Source: DATGMB01 sp035293845
GTDB lineage: Bacteria; Acidobacteriota; Terriglobia; Bryobacterales; Bryobacteraceae
Direction: 5' to 3'
DNA: 7,003 nucleotides
NCBI GenBank assembly: GCA_035293845.1
Contig: DATGMB010000215.1
Span: 1-7,003 of the forward strand
In this document: positions 1 through 5,908 of the stretch, piece after piece
Layout: the number at the start of each line of letters is the position of its first letter
Numbering within the stretch: the first letter of the stretch is position 1
The notes under the pieces: model-generated
The model's database searches: none
What the model was told of the DNA's origin: nothing
The model's input: only the letters and a program-made list of their open reading frames with translations
Translations under genes and position numbers: made by a program

Positions 1-2
1 TC

Positions 3-656
3 CCCAAGGCAATCTACGAGTTCGTGCGCGCCTCCGTGATCGACCCGACGCTGGGCGGCACCGTGACGAACCCCAAGCAGATCACCGATTACGCCGCGAA
101 CGCCTACAACACCTTTCACGGCAGCATGGAGGGGCTCGACCAGTTGAAAGAGCAGGCCAAGACATCTCCGCTGCCGCCGGCGGGTTTCACCATCGAAACC
201 GCCAGCGCGGCGGCGGCACGCAAGCAGAAGGAGTTCGCGGAAAAAGAGCCCCAGATTGCGTTGTGGATGGGGATCAAGGGCCAGCTCACCGATACTAACG
301 GCCAGCAATATTTCGAAGGCCAGCTCAAGGATGCCGACGTGACCGGCCCCAACGGGACCAAGGCCCTGAAGGGCGTCATCGTCGAGGCTAAGCCGGCCTG
401 CCGTTCGCGGGAACTGCTGGTAGCCGTTCCCGAGCCCGGCCAGACTGCCAAGACCCCGGAGATCACGCTCCGGCTGGATGCGCCCCTTACCGGTAAGCCG
501 GCCGTGGGCGAGACCATTGAGTGGGATGGTGTGCCCAAGGCGTTCAGCAAAGAGCCGTTCATGCTGACGATGGAGACGGAAAAGGCCAAGATCTCCGGCC
601 TGAAGCTGGAGCCCTGCGCCGCGCCCGTACGCCGCCCGACGCCCAGAAAGAAGTAG
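3..656 (+). CDS. TPR-like protein, C-terminal part (5' end outside window)
   Basis: The reading frame is open from base 3 to the TAG at 654-656 (217 codons). A GTG at 24 could be read as a start, but the frame upstream of it encodes PKAIYEF, which joins smoothly to VRASVIDP. That reads like the second helix of a tetratricopeptide repeat, so the gene most likely begins before the window. A helical piece follows (DYAANAYNTFHGSMEGLDQL), then a proline-rich hinge (SPLPPAGF), then a beta-rich region of about 120 residues with patterns such as ALWMGIKGQL, LKGVIVEAKPAC and EPFMLTMETEKAKISGLKL. It ends in a basic tail (RRPTPRKK). From memory, acidobacterial TPR proteins of unknown function end in a similar domain; this is recall, not a search. 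No catalytic motif is visible. The function is unknown, with protein-protein scaffolding the likeliest role. Coding certainty is high and the TPR assignment is moderate. Confidence 0.6.
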   Translation, partial: PKAIYEFVRASVIDPTLGGTVTNPKQITDYAANAYNTFHGSMEGLDQLKEQAKTSPLPPAGFTIETASAAAARKQKEFAEKEPQIALWMGIKGQLTDTNGQQYFEGQLKDADVTGPNGTKALKGVIVEAKPACRSRELLVAVPEPGQTAKTPEITLRLDAPLTGKPAVGETIEWDGVPKAFSKEPFMLTMETEKAKISGLKLEPCAAPVRRPTPRKK

Positions 657-664
657 TTCTCTGC

Positions 665-692
665 GGAACAGTCCCGCGGAAGCCGCTGTTCC
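665..692. repeat. Inverted repeat GGAACAG/CTGTTCC downstream of the TPR-like gene
   Basis: GGAACAG at 665-671 is the exact reverse complement of CTGTTCC at 686-692. The 14-base loop is GC-rich and contains CCGCGG. The repeat starts 9 bases after the stop codon of the TPR-like gene. It could fold as a stem-loop at the 3' end of that transcript, but the right arm is followed by TACAATCGG rather than a T-run, so it is not a textbook intrinsic terminator. Alternatively it may be one copy of a dispersed palindromic (REP-like) element; one window cannot show this. Confidence 0.4.
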
Positions 693-737
693 TACAATCG
701 GTACACGGGTGCGAAACCGCCCGGCGGGTCGAGCATC

Positions 738-746
738 TGATAAGAT
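738..746 (+). promoter_or_regulatory. Possible extended -10 promoter for fmdB
   Basis: TGATAAGAT fits the TGnTAnnnT pattern of an extended -10 element and lies about 40 bp before the fmdB start codon. No recognisable -35 hexamer lies 16-18 bp upstream. The motif is short and could be chance, so this is only a candidate. The alternative is readthrough from the upstream gene. Confidence 0.25.
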
Positions 747-784
747 GAAGAGAGTATTGTCTGGAGTACTGCGTCTAAATCGCT

Positions 785-1093
785 ATGCCGCTTTACGATT
801 ACCACTGTCACAAGTGCAACGAAACTTTCGAAGTCCTGCAAAAATTCTCTGACGAGCCCCTGCAGGTCCACGAGGGTTGCGGCGGAGAGTTGGAGCGCCT
901 GCTTTCACCCCCGGCGCTGCAGTTCAAGGGCACGGGCTGGTACGTGACGGATTACGGCAAGGGGGGCAAGGCGCCTTCCACCACGGGTTCCAACGGGAAC
1001 GGGGCGAAATCCGAATCCGCCAAGCCGGAAGCCAAAACGGAAGCGAAGACGGAATCCAAGCCCTCGCCCGCGAGCACCAGTCCGGCGCAATAG
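785..1093 (+). CDS. FmdB-family zinc-ribbon protein
   Basis: This 102-residue protein opens with MPLYDYHCHKC, the hallmark start of the FmdB (CxxC_CxxC_SSSS) regulatory-protein family. A zinc ribbon covers about residues 4-40. The first metal pair is C8-x-x-C11. The second pair, usually C-x-x-C, reads H29-E-G-C32 followed by GGELERLLS, so the site would be Cys3His. The typical FKGTGWYVTDYG block follows at about 47-58. Residues 60-102 form a Ser/Pro/Lys/Glu-rich, probably disordered tail with KPEAKTEAKTESKP-like repeats. The family was named for a putative regulator of formamidase genes in Methylophilus, but most members have no proven role. The ATG at 785 is fixed by the conserved N-terminus. 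The nearest purine-rich stretch (GGAG at 763-766) is too far for a good Shine-Dalgarno, so initiation may be weak or SD-independent. The gene converges with the PilZ gene, 16 bp between stops. Confidence 0.9.
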   Translation: MPLYDYHCHKCNETFEVLQKFSDEPLQVHEGCGGELERLLSPPALQFKGTGWYVTDYGKGGKAPSTTGSNGNGAKSESAKPEAKTEAKTESKPSPASTSPAQ

Positions 1094-1109
1094 GCGCCAG
1101 GAGTCGCTC

Positions 1110-1553
1110 TCAGGCACTCACCATCCGGGCTTTCGCCTGGTCCCTCTGCATGTCCGCCCACCGCTCGAGCTTGGTATCGTGATGAGGCTGGACCGCGTGT
1201 AACCCGCGGCCGCGAGTCCGGAATTCGTATTTGTCCACGGTGCAGGCGCAGATCCCTGCGCCGCTGCGCACCACGCGGCCGAATACCACCAGCCGCATCG
1301 GGCAGGCGTCGTCCAGCAGCACCGGCCAACTGATCGAAAGCTGAATAAACGAGCCGGTCCTCATGTCGCGGTCCGTGGAGAAGGACACCCCGCCGCTGCC
1401 GATGTCGATGGTTTCTCCGCTCCCGGACTCCCGAGCCAGGCCGTCCTCAACCAGCTTGTACTGGACTTCACGCCGCATCTGGAATCGGAATTTGCGGCGG
1501 CGTTCTACCGATCGTTCCGTCTGCTTCTCTTGGAGCACATCTCTCCGAAACAT
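1110..1553 (-). CDS. PilZ-domain protein (putative c-di-GMP receptor)
   Basis: This 147-residue soluble protein has a single PilZ domain at about residues 17-115. The arginine-rich first motif is RRRKFRFQMRR (18-28), containing the RxxxR pattern that normally clamps the c-di-GMP phosphates and guanines. The second motif is D50-I-G-S-G-G55-VSF, against the usual [DN]-x-S-x-x-G, so the conserved serine is glycine. The following beta-strands (SFIQLSISWP, MRLVVFGRVV, CACTVDKYEF) match the six-stranded barrel. No enzymatic output domain is attached, so it probably acts by binding a partner in motility, biofilm or envelope control. The ATG at 1553 is the most upstream start in frame; a stop lies two codons before it and its RBS is poor. 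A GTG five codons downstream, preceded by GGAG, is an alternative start. A strong promoter candidate lies upstream at 1633-1661. It ends at TGA 1110-1112. Confidence 0.85.
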   Translation of the reverse strand: MFRRDVLQEKQTERSVERRRKFRFQMRREVQYKLVEDGLARESGSGETIDIGSGGVSFSTDRDMRTGSFIQLSISWPVLLDDACPMRLVVFGRVVRSGAGICACTVDKYEFRTRGRGLHAVQPHHDTKLERWADMQRDQAKARMVSA

Positions 1554-1632
1554 GCCCTATGCCATGCAGGCTGATACCCAAAGCTAATCTCATTTAATTT
1601 CAGTTGTTTGCAATGTTTTTTGCGGGCCTGCG

Positions 1633-1661
1633 TCTATAGGGTGTACAACCGATGCTGTCAA
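1633..1661 (-). promoter_or_regulatory. Sigma-70-type promoter for the PilZ gene
   Basis: On the - strand, TTGACA (complement of 1656-1661) is a perfect -35 hexamer. It is followed after exactly 17 bases by TATAGA (complement of 1633-1638), a 4/6 match to the -10 consensus. Transcription would start near 1626 and leave a leader of about 70 bases before the PilZ ATG at 1553. The leader is AT-rich compared with the rest of the window. This is the best promoter match here and suggests that the PilZ gene is transcribed independently of the dehydrogenase. Confidence 0.6.
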
Positions 1662-1715
1662 CGAAGTTTGCAACGAGCAATTGTGGAGCAACTATCGGGT
1701 ATACGCGCGCTTGCG

Positions 1716-2543
1716 CTATGGCCGGCCCCAAAGGGCAAAGCTGGACCAATCCTTTTCACCCTGGCCGTGCGCAGCGGCGTCCATCAGCCGGTCCCGGAGG
1801 ATGCTGGCGAAGGGCATGGGCGACAGGCACTCGGCGGCGGTTTCGAGCGTCAGCCGCACGTCCTTCAGTCCGAGCTTCAGGGCGAAGCCGGCGGGCTCGA
1901 ATTTGCGGTCGGCGATAATGCGGCCGTAATTGGCATAGACCGGCGAGCCGAACAGCGCGGACATGACTTCGAGAAACAGATGGGGCGCGACTCCGGCCTT
2001 TTCGAGCGTGGCGTACGATTCGCCGAACGCTTCGAGCATGCTGGCAATCATGAAATTTCCGCACAGCTTGACGGCGTTGGCCTGCCACGGTTCCGCGCCG
2101 GCGACGAAGGTCTGGCGGCCGATGGCATCGAAGACCGGCTGGAAGCGGCGGATCAGCTCGGGCCGGCCGGCGGCGACGACCAGAAGCTGACGCGCCTCGG
2201 CAGCCTGCGGACGGCCGAAAACGGGGGCGCTGAGATAGTCGGCCGACTGCGCGGCCAGGCGGCGCGCCATGGCCGTGCTGATCGTACTGCACGCGATATG
2301 CGGGGCGCCGCCGATGCCTTCGCGGCCGAAGACCGCCTCTTCGGTTGCGTGGTCGTCCGGCAGCATGGTGATGGCTGCATCGCAGCCGCGGCAGGCGGCG
2401 GCCGGCGAGTCGGCGACGGCGGCGCCAAGGCCTTCGGCCTTTTCGCGGGTACGGTTGTAAGCGGTGACGCGGTGTCCCGCCGCGACCAGATTGCGCACCA
2501 TGGCCGCGCCCATGCGGCCGGTTCCGATGAATGCGAGGTTCAT
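1716..2543 (-). CDS. NAD(P)-dependent beta-hydroxyacid dehydrogenase / imine reductase-like protein
   Basis: This 275-residue protein belongs to the 3-hydroxyisobutyrate dehydrogenase superfamily. It starts with a Rossmann fold: MNLAFIG-T-G-R-MG gives the GxGxxG cofactor motif at 7-12. The stretch N30-R31-T32 after the second strand suggests NADPH preference. The substrate-binding motif, DAPVSGG in classical members, reads SAPVFGRP (105-112), closer to imine-reductase or GLYR1-like branches. The catalytic lysine is K159, with N163 in the KxxxN pattern (KLCGNFM). The all-alpha C-terminal domain covers about 165-275 and contains GFALKLGLKDVRL (219-231). Length is normal to slightly short for the family (about 280-300). 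The real substrate (hydroxyacid, succinic semialdehyde-type aldehyde or imine) cannot be told. The ATG at 2543 sits directly before the dinucleotide-binding strand but lacks a clear Shine-Dalgarno. It lies 123 bp after the receptor stop; the gap holds the G-rich repeat and hairpin. No terminator is visible after its TAG. Confidence 0.88.
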   Translation of the reverse strand: MNLAFIGTGRMGAAMVRNLVAAGHRVTAYNRTREKAEGLGAAVADSPAAACRGCDAAITMLPDDHATEEAVFGREGIGGAPHIACSTISTAMARRLAAQSADYLSAPVFGRPQAAEARQLLVVAAGRPELIRRFQPVFDAIGRQTFVAGAEPWQANAVKLCGNFMIASMLEAFGESYATLEKAGVAPHLFLEVMSALFGSPVYANYGRIIADRKFEPAGFALKLGLKDVRLTLETAAECLSPMPFASILRDRLMDAAAHGQGEKDWSSFALWGRP

Positions 2544-2566
2544 GGGATCAGGGTACGACAGGGGCC

Positions 2567-2610
2567 GGGGTTTGGGGTTTGGGGTTTGGGGTTTGGGGTT
2601 TGGGTTGGGG
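2567..2610. repeat. GGGGTTT heptamer tandem array (G-quadruplex-capable)
   Basis: Starting at 2567, the + strand carries five perfect consecutive copies of GGGGTTT (to 2601), then a degenerate GGGTTGGGG. Six closely spaced runs of at least three G separated by 2-3 T satisfy the usual G-quadruplex pattern. The array sits 23 bp upstream of the dehydrogenase ATG. For that - strand gene the G-rich strand is the template, and the RNA would be CCCCAAA repeats. Heptamer arrays are prone to slippage, so copy number may vary between strains. It resembles ciliate telomere repeats by composition only. Confidence 0.85.
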
Positions 2611-2640
2611 ACCGGGGTGACGTGCTCCGGATCCCCAACC
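2603..2640 (-). other. Strong stem-loop after the TonB-dependent receptor gene
   Basis: GGTTGGGGA at 2603-2611 is the exact reverse complement of TCCCCAACC at 2632-2640. Inside the stem, after one unpaired base (2631), CCGG at 2612-2615 pairs with CCGG at 2627-2630. This gives 13 pairs in all, mostly GC. It starts 27 bases past the receptor stop codon, so it would form at the 3' end of the receptor mRNA. On the - strand it is followed by CAAACCCC rather than a U-run, so it is not a canonical intrinsic terminator. It could be a 3' stabilising hairpin, an atypical terminator or an attenuating structure before the dehydrogenase. One arm overlaps the end of the heptamer array. Confidence 0.6.
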
Positions 2641-2666
2641 TCGGAGGCGATGGGGCCTGCGCTACA

Positions 2667-5600
2667 TCAGAACGTCAGCCGGAGGCTCACCTGGAGGCGG
2701 CGGGCCTGGGTTCCATCGGGGAAGCCGCCATCGGCGGTGGGGTAACCCCAGGCGGTTGGTGTGGCCTGGAGGACGCCCGCCTTGGTCTCGGCGTATTGCT
2801 GCGTGGCCATGGAAGTCGGCGCCCAGGAATTGCTCACGTTGAACGCTTCGAAGTTCAGGTACAGGTTCAGCGTGCGGTCCTTCACGGCGATCGGGATCAG
2901 TTTGCTGATCCGGGCATCCGCGCGGTAGGACGGCCAGGTGTAGATGCTGTTGACGGGCAGCCACGGCACGCGCGTGCTGCCGACAAGCCCATCGATGTAG
3001 GTGGTCGAGAGCAGCCCTTGCGTACCAGGGAAGCCGGGCGTCGAGGGGCCGATCGGCGTGCTGACCCGGATGCTCGGGCTTCCAGCGGGACGTCCCGCGG
3101 CCAGCGTGGTGATGGCAGAGAGCTGCCAACTGTTCAGCAGGTACTTGGCAAGAGCGCTCTGGGAATGCGTCACCGTCGGCTGCCACACGAAAGAGTAGAC
3201 GAAGCGGTGGCGCTGGTCGAGCGTGCCGCTGCCGCGCTCGAACGCGTTATTGCCGTTGTAGGTGTTGAACTGGCCGCTGTAGAAAATCGCGCTCGACCCA
3301 CCACCTTGGCCGTCATCGATCTCGTGCGCCCAGGTGTAGGAAGCCAGCATCTGGATGCCGTGCGAGAAGCGTTTGGTCAGGCTGACGGCCAGCGCGCTGT
3401 AGACGCTGTCGATTCCGTTGGTGTCCTCGATGACGGTGCCGTAATGCGTGTTGGGCCGCGGGTTCTGGTAAATCGGCGTGGTGAAGCTTCCGGTCGGGTT
3501 GCCGTTGGCGTCGGCGATGGTGTAGGTGAACGACCCGGAGGGATACGGCGCGTTGACGTCCACCGAGCTGAGCAGGTGAATCCCGCGGCTGAAGATGCCG
3601 GAAACGCTCAGCAGGAAGTCGCTGCTGAGCTGGCGCTCGACCGTAACGTTGGCCTGCGACGAATACGGCGTCCTCAGATCCGGCGCCGCGAACTGAATGG
3701 CCGTGGAGCCCGCGCCAACCGGAGCCGTCGGCAGGGCATTCGGGAATACCGGACCGGCGGCGAGTTGCGTCGAGTTCGTCGAGCTGAGCGAGGCGGAGAT
3801 TTGATACTGGCCGTTGGTGGTCCAGAGATTGTCGATCAGGCCGCCGAGCAGTCGCGCGTAGAACATGCCGTAGCCGGCGCGTAACGTAGTCTTGTCGTTC
3901 AGCCGGTAGGCCAGTCCGATTCGCGGCGAGAAGTTTGCGCTGGGGGTGTGGATGTAACCCGTGCCCGGCCAGTCCGGATTGACCACGGGGAAGTTCATGC
4001 TCATCGACTTGTCATAGCGCACGCCGAGGTTCACGGTCAGCTTCGGAGTGGCTTTCCACTGATCGAGGGCGTACCAGGCGAGCTCATTGATGCGGTAGTC
4101 GGCCACCGGGTTGCCGAAGGTCTGGGAATAGCTGGACCAGTTCTTGGCTCCCGTGGTGTTGCCGGTGTAGTCGAGAGCGAAAGCGTTGGGATTCAGATAG
4201 GTGTAGGACCCAAACGCGTTGCTGATGAAGTAGTTGTAGTCTTCGGTGGTGAAATAGTTGAAGCCGAATTTGAAGCTGTGGGCGCCGTGGACCTTGCTCA
4301 GGTCGTCGGAGAACTCATAGCGGGTCTCGCTCGGCTCGACGCGCGGCAAATACGTCGCGGGCCCAAGCTGCACGCCGCCGACGGAGACATCGAGGTAGCC
4401 GAGGCCGCTGCCCAGCTCGGCCTGATCGAACGAATCGGCCTGGCGGTCGGTGTCCCAGCCGAAGCGGAAATTGTTTACCAGACTGCTCGATGGCACAAAC
4501 GTCCAGCCAAGCTTGCCGTTGCGCACGCGCACCGAATCGTCGCCGTTGCCAGTGATCCCCGCCCCGGAGGTGGAGCTGAGGCCGGTCTGAATGCCATTGG
4601 GCGACCACCAGCGCAGGAAATTGAATTCGGCGGTCAGCGTGTTCTTTTCGTTGATGTGGTAATCGAGCTTGCCGAAGGCGAGGTCGTTATCGCCGGTGCG
4701 GGGGATCTGGCCGTAGAAGCGCGGCAGCAGCGCATTGATGGCATTGCACTGCGCGGGCGTAGCGGCGGGCGTAGTGCCGCTGGCGACGCCGCAGCCGATC
4801 CAGGTCTGCGTCGTGGGATTCACCACACCGCTCTGAACGTAGCTGTCGACCATCGGGAAATTGCGGTGGGTCAGGTCGAAGTTCACGAAGTAGAACAGTT
4901 TGTCTTTCTTGATCGGCCCGCCGACGCTGGCGCCGCCTTCCACGCGGCGCTCCGACGGATTAAACGAGGCAAACGGATCGCGGGCGTCGAACCCGGTGCT
5001 GCGGAAGAAATAGAAGCCGCTTCCGTGGAGGTCGTTCGTCCCGCTCTTGGTAACGGTGTTGACCACGCCGCCCATGGCGCGGCCGTATTCGGCCGAGTAA
5101 TCGGTGGAAACCACCTGGAACTCCTGCACCGCATCCTGCGAAATCTGCGATTGGATGCGCGTGCGGCCGGCGTTCTCATCGTAGAACTGCTCGGTGTTGT
5201 CGTTGCCGTCGACAAGGAACGAATTGTTTCCGGCAACTCCGCGGAAGCTCAACAGGCCAAAGGTGGCGTCATTGGTGACGCCGGGCGTCAGCAGCACGAA
5301 GGAATCGACGCGGCGGCCGTTGATCGGCAGATCCTGGATGGCTCTGGAATCGACCGCGATCGAGACATCCGATTTGGTGTCTTCGACCATCGTGGCGGTG
5401 CCCGAAACCTCCACCTGCGTCACGCTCGATCCGACGGCCAGCGGGATATTGAGCGCGAGATCCTGCCCAACCGCCAGAACCAGTTGATCGGCCTCATAGG
5501 TATTGAAGCCTGGAGCGGTTACCGTGACCTTGTAACCGGGGCCGGGAGTGAGCGCCGGGGCGGAGAACGCGCCGCCGGCGTTGGTCGTGAGGGTGCGGAG

Positions 5601-5759
5601 CGTACCCTGGCCGGCACTGGAGATCACGACTTTGGCGCCCGGAACGGTGGCCCCAGAGGGGTCTCGGACCACACCCGAAATGGCAGCCGTTCCGGCGACA
5701 ACCTGCCCGAAAGCGGAGCAGGCGAACAGCAATAGCGTTGCGGCAAGCTGGTAGCGCAT
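2667..5759 (-). CDS. TonB-dependent receptor, Oar-like, with carboxypeptidase-regulatory-like domain
   Basis: This is a 1030-residue outer-membrane beta-barrel. A signal peptide covers residues 1-19 (MRYQLAATLLLFACSAFGQ). A carboxypeptidase-regulatory-like beta-sandwich covers about 25-108 (ISGVVRDPSGATVPGAKVV; GFNTYEADQLVLAVGQ). The plug covers about 120-240, with DLPINGRRVDSFVLLTPGV, FLVDGNDNTEQF and AEYGRAMGGVVNTVTKSGTN. The barrel runs from about 245 to the end, with repeated aromatic strands such as GSGFYFFRS, KLFYFVNFD and KFGFNYF. The final RLQVSLRLTF ends in Phe, as expected for a BAM insertion signal. Such receptors import large ligands, often glycans or peptides, using TonB/ExbBD energy; the ligand cannot be read here. 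The ATG at 5759 is chosen over one at 5810 because it begins the signal peptide and follows AAGAGG with a good 7-base spacing. Two cysteines in a predicted barrel loop (WIGCG and PAQCN) could form a disulfide. No SusD-like partner or TonB gene is in view. Confidence 0.93.
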   Translation of the reverse strand: MRYQLAATLLLFACSAFGQVVAGTAAISGVVRDPSGATVPGAKVVISSAGQGTLRTLTTNAGGAFSAPALTPGPGYKVTVTAPGFNTYEADQLVLAVGQDLALNIPLAVGSSVTQVEVSGTATMVEDTKSDVSIAVDSRAIQDLPINGRRVDSFVLLTPGVTNDATFGLLSFRGVAGNNSFLVDGNDNTEQFYDENAGRTRIQSQISQDAVQEFQVVSTDYSAEYGRAMGGVVNTVTKSGTNDLHGSGFYFFRSTGFDARDPFASFNPSERRVEGGASVGGPIKKDKLFYFVNFDLTHRNFPMVDSYVQSGVVNPTTQTWIGCGVASGTTPAATPAQCNAINALLPRFYGQIPRTGDNDLAFGKLDYHINEKNTLTAEFNFLRWWSPNGIQTGLSSTSGAGITGNGDDSVRVRNGKLGWTFVPSSSLVNNFRFGWDTDRQADSFDQAELGSGLGYLDVSVGGVQLGPATYLPRVEPSETRYEFSDDLSKVHGAHSFKFGFNYFTTEDYNYFISNAFGSYTYLNPNAFALDYTGNTTGAKNWSSYSQTFGNPVADYRINELAWYALDQWKATPKLTVNLGVRYDKSMSMNFPVVNPDWPGTGYIHTPSANFSPRIGLAYRLNDKTTLRAGYGMFYARLLGGLIDNLWTTNGQYQISASLSSTNSTQLAAGPVFPNALPTAPVGAGSTAIQFAAPDLRTPYSSQANVTVERQLSSDFLLSVSGIFSRGIHLLSSVDVNAPYPSGSFTYTIADANGNPTGSFTTPIYQNPRPNTHYGTVIEDTNGIDSVYSALAVSLTKRFSHGIQMLASYTWAHEIDDGQGGGSSAIFYSGQFNTYNGNNAFERGSGTLDQRHRFVYSFVWQPTVTHSQSALAKYLLNSWQLSAITTLAAGRPAGSPSIRVSTPIGPSTPGFPGTQGLLSTTYIDGLVGSTRVPWLPVNSIYTWPSYRADARISKLIPIAVKDRTLNLYLNFEAFNVSNSWAPTSMATQQYAETKAGVLQATPTAWGYPTADGGFPDGTQARRLQVSLRLTF

Positions 5760-5763
5760 AGAG

Positions 5764-5772
5764 TAACCTCTT
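5764..5772 (-). promoter_or_regulatory. Shine-Dalgarno site deciding the receptor start
   Basis: The - strand reads AAGAGG, then TTACTCT, then ATG. The purine core lies 7 bases from the start codon at 5757-5759. This supports the internal ATG that begins the signal peptide over the upstream ATG at 5810, which would add 17 residues with no sensible signal-peptide structure. Confidence 0.7.
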
Positions 5773-5794
5773 ACGGGGGAGAAGAAACAGCTTA

Positions 5795-5847
5795 CCAGAA
5801 GGAATGTCACAACGTAATGAACAGGACAGGCGCGAACTCCCTTCTGG
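5795..5847. promoter_or_regulatory. Inverted repeat in the receptor leader (CCAGAAGG/CCTTCTGG)
   Basis: CCAGAAGG at 5795-5802 and CCTTCTGG at 5840-5847 are perfect reverse complements, separated by 37 bases. They lie between the candidate -10 box and the Shine-Dalgarno of the receptor gene, so they would be inside its 5' leader. Possible roles are a long-loop RNA stem affecting translation or paired binding sites for a regulator. An 8-bp perfect dyad over this distance can occur by chance, so support is moderate. Confidence 0.4.
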
Positions 5848-5855
5848 ATAGCGTG

Positions 5856-5861
5856 AGTATA
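5856..5861 (-). promoter_or_regulatory. Candidate -10 box for the receptor gene
   Basis: The - strand has TATACT (complement of 5856-5861), a 5/6 match to TATAAT, about 100 bases upstream of the receptor ATG. The region 16-18 bp further upstream (around GGGAAAA) does not resemble TTGACA, so an activator or another sigma factor would be needed. Transcription would begin near 5849 and give a leader of about 90 bases that contains the inverted repeat. Confidence 0.35.
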
Positions 5862-5881
5862 ACGCGGAATCCGGGCGTTTT

Positions 5882-5897
5882 CCCACGTCCAGGTGGG
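5882..5897 (-). other. Short hairpin after the cysteine desulfurase gene
   Basis: CCCAC (5882-5886) pairs with GTGGG (5893-5897) around a 6-base loop, 11 bases past the desulfurase stop codon. On the - strand the stem is followed by AAAACG, so there is no U-run and intrinsic termination is doubtful. It is noted because it is the only stem-loop seen between the desulfurase and the receptor promoter region. Confidence 0.25.
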
Positions 5898-5908
5898 GGA
5901 TTGTGGTA

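Noticed and set aside
24..26. GTG as the start of the first gene
   Set aside because: The preceding codons PKAIYEF are in frame and extend a helix typical of a TPR, so the gene most likely starts upstream of the window.
1094..1109. Bidirectional terminator between the convergent fmdB and PilZ genes
   Set aside because: The 16-bp gap has only a GGCGCC palindrome and no T-run on either strand.
1554..1715. A small gene in the gap between the PilZ and dehydrogenase genes
   Set aside because: The short frames here have no ribosome-binding site or recognisable sequence. The gap is explained by the PilZ promoter and leader.
2567..2610. CRISPR array or true telomeric repeat
   Set aside because: Units are 7 bases with no spacers, so it is not CRISPR. 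The likeness to ciliate telomeres is compositional, and the array is internal, short and in an intergenic gap of a bacterial chromosome.
1608..3884. A 758-codon open frame on the + strand
   Set aside because: It runs antisense through the dehydrogenase and the 3' part of the receptor gene, both of which have clear family motifs. Its translation is a monotonous Gly/Arg/Ala/Val/Asp mix without domains, as expected for the reverse of a GC-rich gene.
3948..5735. A 595-codon open frame on the + strand
   Set aside because: It is fully antisense to the receptor gene, has the same biased composition and shows no signal peptide, domain or ribosome-binding site. GC-rich codon use suppresses stops in this frame.
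5760..5810. A 17-residue N-terminal extension of the receptor starting at 5810
   Set aside because: The extension does not look like a signal peptide and covers the Shine-Dalgarno sequence. The ATG at 5759 has a good RBS and begins a normal signal peptide.
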